DNA from: JAOEGB01 sp041262585
Lineage (GTDB): Bacteria > Actinomycetota > Actinomycetes > Streptosporangiales > Streptosporangiaceae
Assembly (NCBI RefSeq): GCF_041262585.1
Contig: NZ_JBGCBZ010000012.1
Span: 62,001 to 126,000, forward strand
Length of the DNA: 64,000 nucleotides
Direction: 5' to 3'
The notes below the pieces were generated by a model. It searched no databases. It worked only from the letters and a program-made list of their open reading frames with translations, and was not told the origin of the DNA. Below are positions 57,227 to 64,000 of this stretch, one piece after another (positions within the stretch are counted from its first letter, which is position 1; every line of letters begins with the position of its first letter). Both the position numbers and the translations under genes were made by a program.

Positions 57227-58918
57227 ATGGACGCGACTAAGGCGATCTTGGAGACTGTCGACCGGGTGCGGCAGCGCCGTACCGCACCGCTGGTGCTGGA
57301 GCTCGATCTGACCGAGGGGCTGTCCGAGGGCCCGCCCGCCGACCCGCTGGGCGCGCTGCTGTCCATGCGCAAGGCGCGCCTCACCGACGTGCTGTCCGGC
57401 CTCAAGCGGGCCCGCAAGGACCCCCGCGTCAAGGCGCTGATCGTCAAGATAGGCGGCAACCCGCTCGGGCTCGGCATGGTCCAGGAGCTGCGGACCGCCG
57501 TGCTCCAGTTCAGAGCCGCGGGCAAGCGGACCGTCGCGTTCGCGGAGACGTTCGGCGAGTTCGGCGCCGGGACCGTTCCCTACTACCTGGCCAGCGCGTT
57601 CGAGAAGGTCTACCTCCAGCCCTCCGGCGACGTGGGCCTGACCGGCGTCGCGCTCGAACAGCGGTTCCTCCGGGACGCGCTCGCCAAGGCCGGCGTGGAG
57701 TATCAGCTCGGCCAGCGGCACGAGTACAAGACCGCCGCGAACACGTTCACCCAGAACCACATGACCGAGCCGCACCGCGAGTCGGCCACCCGGATCGCCG
57801 AGTCGGTGACCGAGCAGATCACGGCCGGCATCGCGGAGGCCCGCACGCTCGACCCGCTGCGGGTGCGGGAGCTGATCGACCGCGGCCCGTTCATCGGCGC
57901 CGAAGCCGTCGAGGCCGGACTGGTGGACGCGCTCAAGTACCGGGACGAGGTCTACGCCGAGACGGTGAAGGACGACGCCCACCTGCTCTACGTGTCGCGG
58001 TACGCCAAGTCCGTGCTGTCGAAGCGGCTGCCCCACCCCGGAGAGGACGTCGTCGCGCTGGTGCACGGCACGGGCATGATCCGGCTCGGCCGCAGCGGAC
58101 GCTCCCCGCTGGGCGGTGGGGGCGCCATGGGCTCCGACACGATCTGCGCCGCCCTGCGCTCGGCCCGGAAGGACGAGAAGGTCAAGGCCATCGTGTTCCG
58201 GGTGGACAGCCCCGGCGGGTCGTACGTCGCCTCCGACGCCATCTGGCGTGAGGTCGTGCTGGCCCGGAAGGCGGGCAAGCCCGTGATCATCTCCATGGGC
58301 GACCTGGCCGCGTCGGGCGGATATTTCGTGTCGATGGCCGCCGACGTGATCGTGGCCCAGCCCGGCACGCTCACCGGATCGATCGGCGTGTTCGGCGGCA
58401 AGCCGGTCGTCGGGGAGCTGCTGGGCAAGCTCGGCGTGGTGACCGAGGCGATCACGGAAGGCGCCAACGCCGGGATGTTCTCCCCGGCGCGCGAGTTCTC
58501 CGACGCCCAGTGGGAGCGGGTGAACGCCTGGCTCGACCGGATCTACGACGACTTCGTCGGCAAGGTCGCGGACGGGCGTCGCATGGGCAAGGACAGGGCG
58601 CACGAGCTGGCCAGGGGCCGGGTCTGGACGGGCGCCGATGCCCGGGAGTCCGGCCTCGTCGACGAGCTCGGCGGCCTGGAGGACGCGCTCGACCTCGCCC
58701 GTAAGAAGGCCGGGCTCGCCTCGGATGCCACCGTCCGGACATATCCGCGCATGCACCCGCTGGAGCGGCTGCGGCCGCCGGAGTCCAGCGAGGACAAGTC
58801 GGCCGCGCTGACCCGTGTCCGGCTGGAGGCCTGGGGCCCGATGGCCCGGCTGGCCGGTGAGCTCGGTCTCCCGGCGTACGGCCCGCTCGTCCTGCCCGGC
58901 TGGTGGACGATCCGCTAG
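57227..58918 (+). CDS. sppA: Signal peptide peptidase SppA (long form)
   Basis: A 563-residue S49 serine peptidase of the duplicated, E. coli-like long form. The general-base lysine is K168 in EYKTAANTF and the nucleophile S363 in GDLAASGGYFVSM, both intact; the C-terminal half has VDSPGGSYVASD and GTLTGSIGVFGGKPV. No clear N-terminal membrane anchor was seen, unlike E. coli SppA. ATG 57227 has AAGGTGG upstream; GTG 57218 is possible. Confidence 0.93.
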   Translation: MDATKAILETVDRVRQRRTAPLVLELDLTEGLSEGPPADPLGALLSMRKARLTDVLSGLKRARKDPRVKALIVKIGGNPLGLGMVQELRTAVLQFRAAGKRTVAFAETFGEFGAGTVPYYLASAFEKVYLQPSGDVGLTGVALEQRFLRDALAKAGVEYQLGQRHEYKTAANTFTQNHMTEPHRESATRIAESVTEQITAGIAEARTLDPLRVRELIDRGPFIGAEAVEAGLVDALKYRDEVYAETVKDDAHLLYVSRYAKSVLSKRLPHPGEDVVALVHGTGMIRLGRSGRSPLGGGGAMGSDTICAALRSARKDEKVKAIVFRVDSPGGSYVASDAIWREVVLARKAGKPVIISMGDLAASGGYFVSMAADVIVAQPGTLTGSIGVFGGKPVVGELLGKLGVVTEAITEGANAGMFSPAREFSDAQWERVNAWLDRIYDDFVGKVADGRRMGKDRAHELARGRVWTGADARESGLVDELGGLEDALDLARKKAGLASDATVRTYPRMHPLERLRPPESSEDKSAALTRVRLEAWGPMARLAGELGLPAYGPLVLPGWWTIR

Positions 58919-58921
58919 CCC

Positions 58922-59398
58922 TTACTGGGAAACCGGGCGGTAGCGGGCGCGGAGCCGTACCAGCGGGGCCTTGACGGGGTCGACGTAGTCGACGCCGAGG
59001 ACCTCCCCGATGAACAGGGTGTGGTCACCGGCCGGGACGACCTGTGCCGTCTCGACCTCCAGCGCCGTCACGCCGCCGTCGATGACGAGCGCCTCGCTGT
59101 GCGTCCCGCGATGATGCGGGACGCCGGCGAGGAGGAGGCGGGCACTGGGCCTGCCCGGAGTGGCGAACCGCGAGGCGATGGCCTGCTGGCCGTCGGCGAG
59201 CAGGCTGGCCGACCAGCGGTCCCGGCGGAGCAGCACCTCGGCGAGGTAGCTCTCCGCGCCGAGGCTGACGAGGACGAGCGGAGGGTCGAGCGACACCGAC
59301 ATGAGCGTCGCCACGGTGGTGCCGACGTCGTCCCGGTCATCCTTGACCGTCACCACGCCGACCCCCGCCGGCACCTGCCCCATGGCCTCCGTGAACAT
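58922..59398 (-). CDS. Flavin reductase family protein
   Basis: A 158-residue flavin reductase-like (FMN-binding split-barrel) protein: GVGVVTVKDDRDDVGTTVATLMSVSLDPPLVLVSL, then a C-terminal VPAGDHTLFIGEVLGVD. Such proteins supply reduced flavin to monooxygenases. ATG 59398 has GGGAGG 6 nt upstream. The frame is open to ATG 59431 in repeat array 5, which would add 11 residues (MITSTQTGRRG) and link it to the mini-ORF relay. Confidence 0.88.
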   Translation of the reverse strand: MFTEAMGQVPAGVGVVTVKDDRDDVGTTVATLMSVSLDPPLVLVSLGAESYLAEVLLRRDRWSASLLADGQQAIASRFATPGRPSARLLLAGVPHHRGTHSEALVIDGGVTALEVETAQVVPAGDHTLFIGEVLGVDYVDPVKAPLVRLRARYRPVSQ

Positions 59399-59423
59399 TC
59401 CCCGCCTCCCTGTCTGTGTGGAG

Positions 59424-59666
59424 GTGATCATGCGCAGGTTCCACGGCGGCCCGTGTGACCCGCACCTCCCATTTTCGTGATCATGCACAGATTCCCCGCG
59501 AGGAGCCATGACCTGCGGCGCCGCCGTTCGTGATCATGCATTCTGTAAACGCATGATCACCAACAGTCTTGGCGCAGGTCAGCAGCCCTTCGCGGGAACC
59601 CGTGCATGATCACGCACGAGGTTGGACCTGACGAGAACACCTTCCCAGGAACCTGTGCATGATCAC
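59424..59666. repeat. Array 5 of the TGCATGATCAC family: two facing half-arrays
   Basis: Three minus-strand cores at 59424, 59477 and 59530 and three plus-strand cores beginning at 59550, 59603 and 59656, all at exact 53-bp steps. The halves meet at a 10-bp inverted repeat GTGATCATGC / GCATGATCAC (59530-59560) with an 11-nt loop. The left half reads into the flavin reductase gene; the right half reads toward the 3' end of the substrate-binding protein gene on the opposite strand. Confidence 0.95.
59428..59537 (-). other. Two ATGA-linked mini-ORFs leading into the flavin reductase
   Basis: Frames 59537-59481 and 59484-59428 encode MITNGGAAGHGSSRGICA and MITKMGGAGHTGRRGTCA; each TGA overlaps the next ATG. 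The third ATG (59431) is in frame with the flavin reductase. On the other strand, 59553-59609 and 59606-59662 encode MITNSLGAGQQPFAGTRA and MITHEVGPDENTFPGTCA with the same overlap but no sense gene downstream. Translation is inferred. Confidence 0.45.
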
Positions 59667-59686
59667 GCCCGAGGGGGGAGTTCGGG

Positions 59687-60604
59687 TTACAGGAGGCCGT
59701 TCTGGGTCAGCCAGTCCTTGGCGACCACCGGCGGGTCGTCCTTGTCGACCGCGATCCGCTTCATCAGCGACACCAGCGTGGCCGTGTCGAGCTTGGCCGA
59801 GATCGCGTTGAGGGTCGAGGTCACCGTGTCGTTGGCGCCCGACTTGTAGACGAGCGGAGCGACGTTCTCGGCGCCGAAGGCGTTCTTGGTGTCCTTCAGG
59901 GGCACGAGGTCGTTCAGCACGATCTTGGGGTCGGTCGTGAAGACGTTGCCGACCTGGATCGTGCCGCTCTTGATCGCGTCAGCGGTGGTGTCGGCTGTCG
60001 GCTTCCACTGCTTGAACTCCAGGCCGTAGACGGACTTGAAGTTCGCCTCCTGCCGCTCCTTGAACTCCGGCGGGCCGCCGACGACGAAGCCCTTCGACAC
60101 CTTGGCCAGATCCTCGATCGTCGCGAGGTTGTTCTTGGTGGCCGTGTCCTTGGTGACCGTCAGCGAGTTGTTGTCCTCGGCCGCGGCCGGGTCCAGGACC
60201 TCCAGCTCAGGCGGAAGCTTGGCCTTGAGGTTGGCCAGGATCTCGTCCTTGGTCTTCGCCGTGGTGCTCTTGTCCACGAAGGCGTTCAGCGAGCCGATGT
60301 ACTCGGGCAGGATCGTCAGCCCGCCGCTCTTCACCTGGTCGTAGACCACCTCACGGCTGCCGATGTTTGGCTTCTCCTCGACCGTGACGCCCTTGGCCTG
60401 AAGAGCCTGCGCGTAGATCGAGGCGAGGAGCACGCTCTCGGGGAAGTTGAAAGAGCCGACGACGACCTTGGCGGCCATTCCCCCCGAGGTCGCGGGAGCG
60501 GCGGACGTCGTGGCTGTGGTCAGGGGGTCTGACCCTCCACCACACGCGGATAGGGCGAGCGCTGCGGTCAGGGCGACCGCGGCAGCGCTGAGGATACGTC
60601 TCAT
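59687..60604 (-). CDS. Glycine betaine/choline-type ABC transporter substrate-binding lipoprotein
   Basis: A 305-residue OpuAC/OsmF-like binding protein with a lipoprotein signal (ALALSACGGG, lipidated Cys at about residue 21). Family features include VVVGSFNFPESVLLASIYAQ and ILPEYIGSLN. It forms an operon-like run with two permeases and an ATPase (the order on this strand is ATPase, permease, permease, binding protein). Confidence 0.92.
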   Translation of the reverse strand: MRRILSAAAVALTAALALSACGGGSDPLTTATTSAAPATSGGMAAKVVVGSFNFPESVLLASIYAQALQAKGVTVEEKPNIGSREVVYDQVKSGGLTILPEYIGSLNAFVDKSTTAKTKDEILANLKAKLPPELEVLDPAAAEDNNSLTVTKDTATKNNLATIEDLAKVSKGFVVGGPPEFKERQEANFKSVYGLEFKQWKPTADTTADAIKSGTIQVGNVFTTDPKIVLNDLVPLKDTKNAFGAENVAPLVYKSGANDTVTSTLNAISAKLDTATLVSLMKRIAVDKDDPPVVAKDWLTQNGLL

Positions 60605-60640
60605 CGTGCAATCCCTTCACATTCGGGGGGTAATAGAAGG

Positions 60641-61303
60641 TTAGCGGACCTGCCGCACCCCCGGGGAGACGACCACCCGGTTGAGCAGTGTGAATCCCAA
60701 CTGGACGGCTAGGGCGAGGGCCGCGATGAGCACCGCTCCCCCGATGACACTGGAGTAACTCTTGGTGGCGAGACCGTCGATGATGAACCGTCCGAGCCCG
60801 CCCAGGCCGACGAACGCGGCCACGGTGGCGGTCGACACCACCTGGATCGCGGCGAGCCGCAGGCCCAGCAGGATCAGCGGCAGCGCCACCGGCGTCAACG
60901 TCTGGAACAGGACCTGGTGGCCGCGCAGGCCCATGCCGTACGCCGCGTCCCGGAGGTCGGCGTCCACTCCGCGCACGCCCTCGTAGGTGTTGACCAGGAT
61001 CGGCGGGATGGCGAGCACGACGAGCGGGACGAGCACCGGGAGGACGGTCCCGACGCCGATCAGCAGCACGACCAGCACCAGCAGCCCGAGCGTGGGAAGA
61101 GCGCGGGCGGCGTTCGCGGAGATCACGACGAGCAGCGCGCCCCGCCCCGTGTGGCCGATCAGCATGCCGAGCGGGACCGCGACCAACGCCGAGATGAGGA
61201 AGGCGGCGGCCGAGAACTCGAGGTGCTCCAGCAGCCGGACGGGGATCCCGTCGGGGCCGGACCAGTTCGCCGCGTCGCCGAAGAAGTCGATCAGCCAGTT
61301 CAC
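60641..61303 (-). CDS. Osmoprotectant-type ABC transporter permease
   Basis: A 220-residue permease with about six hydrophobic segments and the typical cytoplasmic EAA-like loop (DADLRDAAYGMGLRGHQVLF). GTG 61303 overlaps the stop of the upstream permease by 4 nt (GTGA), with AGGAGG upstream. It pairs with the permease at 61300-61974. Confidence 0.92.
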   Translation of the reverse strand: MNWLIDFFGDAANWSGPDGIPVRLLEHLEFSAAAFLISALVAVPLGMLIGHTGRGALLVVISANAARALPTLGLLVLVVLLIGVGTVLPVLVPLVVLAIPPILVNTYEGVRGVDADLRDAAYGMGLRGHQVLFQTLTPVALPLILLGLRLAAIQVVSTATVAAFVGLGGLGRFIIDGLATKSYSSVIGGAVLIAALALAVQLGFTLLNRVVVSPGVRQVR

Positions 61304-61974
61304 GCCGTCCTCCTCGCCCGGGACCACGGGGTCAGCAGCCGCTGCGCGAGCACGAGCAGGCCGTCGGACAACACGGCGAGCAGCACGATGAGCGCGATCC
61401 CGACGACGATCGGCGTGTAGAACTGCCGCTGCCAGCCGTCGATGAAGAGGTTGCCGAGGCCGCCCTGACCGATGAGCGCGCCGACGCTGACCAGGCTGAT
61501 GCTCGACACCGTGGCGACCCGCAGGCCCGCGAGGACCACGGGCACGGCGACCGGCAGCTCGACCTGGAGAAGGCGGCGCAGCGGCCGGAATCCCATCGCG
61601 ACCGCCGACTGCCGCACGTGGTCCGGAACCGAGGTGAGCCCGTCGACCACGGCCGGGATCAGCACGGCCAGCGTGAAGAACGTGAGCGGGAGGATCACCG
61701 TCGACTGGCTGAGCCCGGTGACGGACAGGAAGATCGAGAAGAGCACGAGCGAGGGCAGCGAGTAGGTCACGTTCATCAGCCCGGCCGTCGGCTGGTAGAG
61801 CCAGCGCCAGCGCATGCAGGCGAGCCCGAGCGGCAACGCGATGAGCAGCCCGAAGACCACCGGCAGGAACGCCATCACGACGTGGTTCTCCAACAGGGTC
61901 TTGATTGCGGAAGGGCTGCCGTTGTCCCAGTTCCGCAGGATCCAGTCCCAGCGGACCAGCGGCTCGTCGTTCAT
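61300..61974 (-). CDS. Osmoprotectant-type ABC transporter permease
   Basis: A 224-residue permease with about six hydrophobic segments (FLPVVFGLLIALPLGLA, LPLTFFTLAVLIPAVVDG) and the coupling loop VPDHVRQSAVAMGFRPLRRL. Its ATG overlaps the ATPase stop by 4 nt (ATGA). With its neighbour it should form the heterodimeric channel of an OpuC-like betaine, choline or carnitine importer. Confidence 0.92.
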   Translation of the reverse strand: MNDEPLVRWDWILRNWDNGSPSAIKTLLENHVVMAFLPVVFGLLIALPLGLACMRWRWLYQPTAGLMNVTYSLPSLVLFSIFLSVTGLSQSTVILPLTFFTLAVLIPAVVDGLTSVPDHVRQSAVAMGFRPLRRLLQVELPVAVPVVLAGLRVATVSSISLVSVGALIGQGGLGNLFIDGWQRQFYTPIVVGIALIVLLAVLSDGLLVLAQRLLTPWSRARRTA

Positions 61975-63068
61975 GACGGCGACCCTCCCAGATCAGACCC
62001 TCCCGAATCGGCCCCGGCCGTCTCCCCGCCGGGCCCGCCGCGGCCGGGGTCCTCGTGGACGCCCACGGCGTACTGGCCGAGGACCTCGTCCAGCGCCTCG
62101 CGGGTCACGACGCCCTCCACGCGGCCGTCACCGTTGACGGCGACCGCGGTGCCGTTCGGCGAGAGGAGGGCCGCGTCCAGCACCGCGCGCAGCGAGTCAC
62201 GCTCGGGGTTGAAGGTCCCGTACGGCGCGAGCCCGCCGTTCCAGCGCCACCCGAGGGGCCGGTTGTGGTCGTCCACCACGAGGTCGGGGGGAGCCGCGCC
62301 GGGCCGGACGCTCTTGGCGGAGATGAACGACAGCCGCCGGATGCCCCGGTCGCGGCCGAGGAACTCGCGGACGAAGTCGTCGGCGGGCTCGGTCAGCAGG
62401 GTGGCGGGGCCCGCCACCTGCGCCAGACGCCCTCCCACGCGCAGGACGGCGACCGTGTCGCCCAGCTTGATGGCCTCGTCGATGTCGTGGGTGACGAACA
62501 CGATCGTCTTGTGCAGCTCGGACTGGAGGCGCAGCAGCTCGTCCTGGAGGCTGGCCCGCACGATCGGGTCGACGGCGCTGAAGGGCTCGTCCATCAGCAG
62601 CACGGGCGGGTCCGCCGCGAGGGCCCTGGCCACCCCGACCCGCTGCTGCTGGCCGCCGGAGAGCTGGAAGGGGTAGCGGCTCGCCAGCTTCGGGTCGAGG
62701 CCGACCAGCTCCATCAGCTCCATCGCCCGCGCCCGGGCCTTCTTCTTGTCCCAGCCCAGGAGGTACGGCACGGTCGCCACGTTGTCCACGATCCTGCGGT
62801 GCGGGAACAGGCCGGCCTGCTGGATGACGTACCCGATGCCGCGCCGCAGCGTGGGCGGGTCGATATTTTTCACGTCCTGGTCGTCGAGCAGAATCCGGCC
62901 GGAAGTGGCGTCGATCATACGATTGATCATGCGGAGCGAGGTCGTCTTGCCACAGCCGGAGGGCCCCACGAACACGGTGATCGCGCCAGTGGGCACCTCG
63001 AGGCTGAGGTGGTCCACCGCCACCGTTCCGTCCTCGTAGCGCTTGGTGACGCCTTCAAATGTGATCAC
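61971..63068 (-). CDS. Osmoprotectant-type ABC transporter ATPase with C-terminal regulatory region
   Basis: A 365-residue ATPase: Walker A VGPSGCGKTTS, signature LSGGQQQRVGVARAL, Walker B VLLMDEPFSAVD, switch FVTHDID. The C-terminal region after about 270 (AALLSPNGTAVAVNGDGRVEGVV) resembles the CBS-like ionic-strength or regulator domains of OpuCA. GTG 63068 (VITFEGVTKRYEDG) is preferred, with GAGG 8 nt upstream; in-frame starts further upstream (to 63185) add unlikely sequence. Confidence 0.92.
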   Translation of the reverse strand: MITFEGVTKRYEDGTVAVDHLSLEVPTGAITVFVGPSGCGKTTSLRMINRMIDATSGRILLDDQDVKNIDPPTLRRGIGYVIQQAGLFPHRRIVDNVATVPYLLGWDKKKARARAMELMELVGLDPKLASRYPFQLSGGQQQRVGVARALAADPPVLLMDEPFSAVDPIVRASLQDELLRLQSELHKTIVFVTHDIDEAIKLGDTVAVLRVGGRLAQVAGPATLLTEPADDFVREFLGRDRGIRRLSFISAKSVRPGAAPPDLVVDDHNRPLGWRWNGGLAPYGTFNPERDSLRAVLDAALLSPNGTAVAVNGDGRVEGVVTREALDEVLGQYAVGVHEDPGRGGPGGETAGADSGGSDLGGSPS

Positions 63069-63383
63069 GCGGACCTCGTCCCTCGAAATTGCGATCATCC
63101 CAACAGCGCGAGCGCCCTCACTGTTCCCAGGAGTGGCCGCCTTAGCCACTCGGCGTGACGGCCTCTTTCGTGGCCCCCGCCACATGATCCGCCCGTCAGC
63201 CTAAGGGCACCTGCCTAGTCTGTCCCGTCCGCCCGAGTTTCGGGAGATCCCAATGGTCCGCGAAACCCGCGACTGAATATCTATCAAAAACGCATCTAAT
63301 AGTGCGCTGACCCGCGATGTCTTGGCATGATTACTCTCTGGAACCTCTCCAGCCCCTCCGCCACGAACCCAGAGGAGCCGGTC

Positions 63384-64000
63384 GTGACCCCATCGCTCAC
63401 CGGTCAGCGCTCCCGCAGCGAGCTGATCGCCGAGCTCTACGAGCGTCACGCCGCCGGTCTGTTCGCGTACTGCCACGACCAGCTCGGTGAGTCGGCCTCC
63501 GCCGCCGACGCCATCGTGGCGGTCTTCACCGGCGTCCCGACCGTCGAGCCGCCGCGCGCCGTCCTCTACGCGCTGGCCCGCCGAGAGATCTACCGCAGGG
63601 ACGTCAGCTACGCCCTTCCCGCCGTCGACTCGATCACCGACCCCGCTACCGCGCTGATCGAGCGGGTGTTCCGCGACATCCGGCCGCACCAGCGGGAGGT
63701 TCTGCTCCTGTCGGCCGTCTGCGGCCTCGTGGCGCCGGAGCTGGCGGTCGTGCTCGACGTCGCGCCAGACACCGCCGAGGACCTGACGCTCGGCGCCCGG
63801 CGGCGCTTCGCCCAGACGCTGGAGACCGCGACGGCGGCGGCCAGGTCGGCGCCGTTCGTGGCCAGGGAGGTAGCCGAGGTCTACGACGCGATCGGGGTCG
63901 CCCCGATGGAGGACGTGCTGGCCCGGCTGCCGTGGCGCCGTCCGGCCGCGGCGGTGCGCGCCCGTGTGCTCTCCTCGCTGCCCTTCGAGGACCCCGGTAC
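63384..64000 (+). CDS. Sigma-70 (ECF-like) factor, 3' end outside window
   Basis: About 205 residues are visible. They show a region-2 like start (SRSELIAELYERHAAGLFAYCHDQLGES), a linker, and a region-4 like segment (DIRPHQREVLLLSAVCGLVAPELAVVLDVAPDTAEDL) where the second helix is only loosely conserved. GTG 63384 has AGAGGAG 6 nt upstream. The frame is also open to ATG 63327, which begins MITLWNLSSPSATNPEEPVV; that ATG sits in GGCATGATTAC, a degenerate copy of the repeat core. The 315-bp gap before the gene (63069-63383) holds no other gene. Confidence 0.75.
   Translation, partial: MTPSLTGQRSRSELIAELYERHAAGLFAYCHDQLGESASAADAIVAVFTGVPTVEPPRAVLYALARREIYRRDVSYALPAVDSITDPATALIERVFRDIRPHQREVLLLSAVCGLVAPELAVVLDVAPDTAEDLTLGARRRFAQTLETATAAARSAPFVAREVAEVYDAIGVAPMEDVLARLPWRRPAAAVRARVLSSLPFEDPG

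Overview
The window is high-GC DNA with dense genes and GTG starts, and it looks like a chromosome segment of an actinomycete, most likely in or near Streptosporangiales. Supporting signs are the complete GlgE pathway (treS-mak-glgE-glgB), the ligA / GGDEF-EAL / gatCAB neighbourhood, tandem Ser/Thr kinases with membrane tails, and an XRE-type regulator divergent from a small gene. No tRNA, rRNA, phage or transposase gene was recognised. Species assignment is inference.

Region 1 (1-23 kb) is mostly housekeeping. It holds a truncated VanW-family cell-wall protein, gatC-gatA-gatB, a GGDEF/EAL membrane protein, ligA, a MetE-like protein, a metallo-hydrolase, mnmA and the cysteine desulfurase that would supply its sulfur, a TetR/MFS pair, a rhomboid-like protein and etfBA. 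The gat operon is split: an SMC/OLD-type ATPase and a DUF4276 (TOPRIM-like) protein sit between gatA and gatB, with 4-nt start/stop overlaps running into gatB. This pair resembles two-gene anti-phage modules.

Region 2 (22.5-41 kb) begins with a scar: a 108-bp near-identical copy of part of the downstream debranching-enzyme gene joined to the C-terminal remnant of a DUF234 ATPase. Three paralogous Ser/Thr kinases follow, then a YbaK-type deacylase, a flavin amine oxidase, an unusual three-gene set (M55 D-aminopeptidase, PP-loop ATPase, coiled-coil protein), an enoyl-CoA hydratase, and a glucan block (GT4 glycosyltransferase, debranching enzyme, glucan phosphorylase).

Region 3 (41-64 kb) has glgE-treS-mak-glgB divergent from the phosphorylase, and a Tat-type secreted amine oxidase coupled to an exported RidA protein. 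It continues with a heavily frameshifted HsdR remnant, an XRE regulator with a divergent small gene, a GH18 chitinase, SppA, a flavin reductase, a glycine-betaine/choline-type ABC transporter (opuC-like) and a truncated sigma-factor gene.

The most striking feature cuts across regions. Five intergenic arrays (about 1.56-1.68, 15.26-15.37, 31.25-31.42, 34.12-34.18 and 59.42-59.67 kb) carry 18 copies of a core, TGCATGATCAC, spaced almost always exactly 53 bp apart. Read on the ATG strand, each 53-bp interval is an 18-codon mini-ORF (MIT...G..A-stop) whose TGA overlaps the ATG of the next copy (ATGA). In three arrays one core opens in frame into a full gene. This looks like a relay of coupled leader peptides, and I know no named family that matches it.
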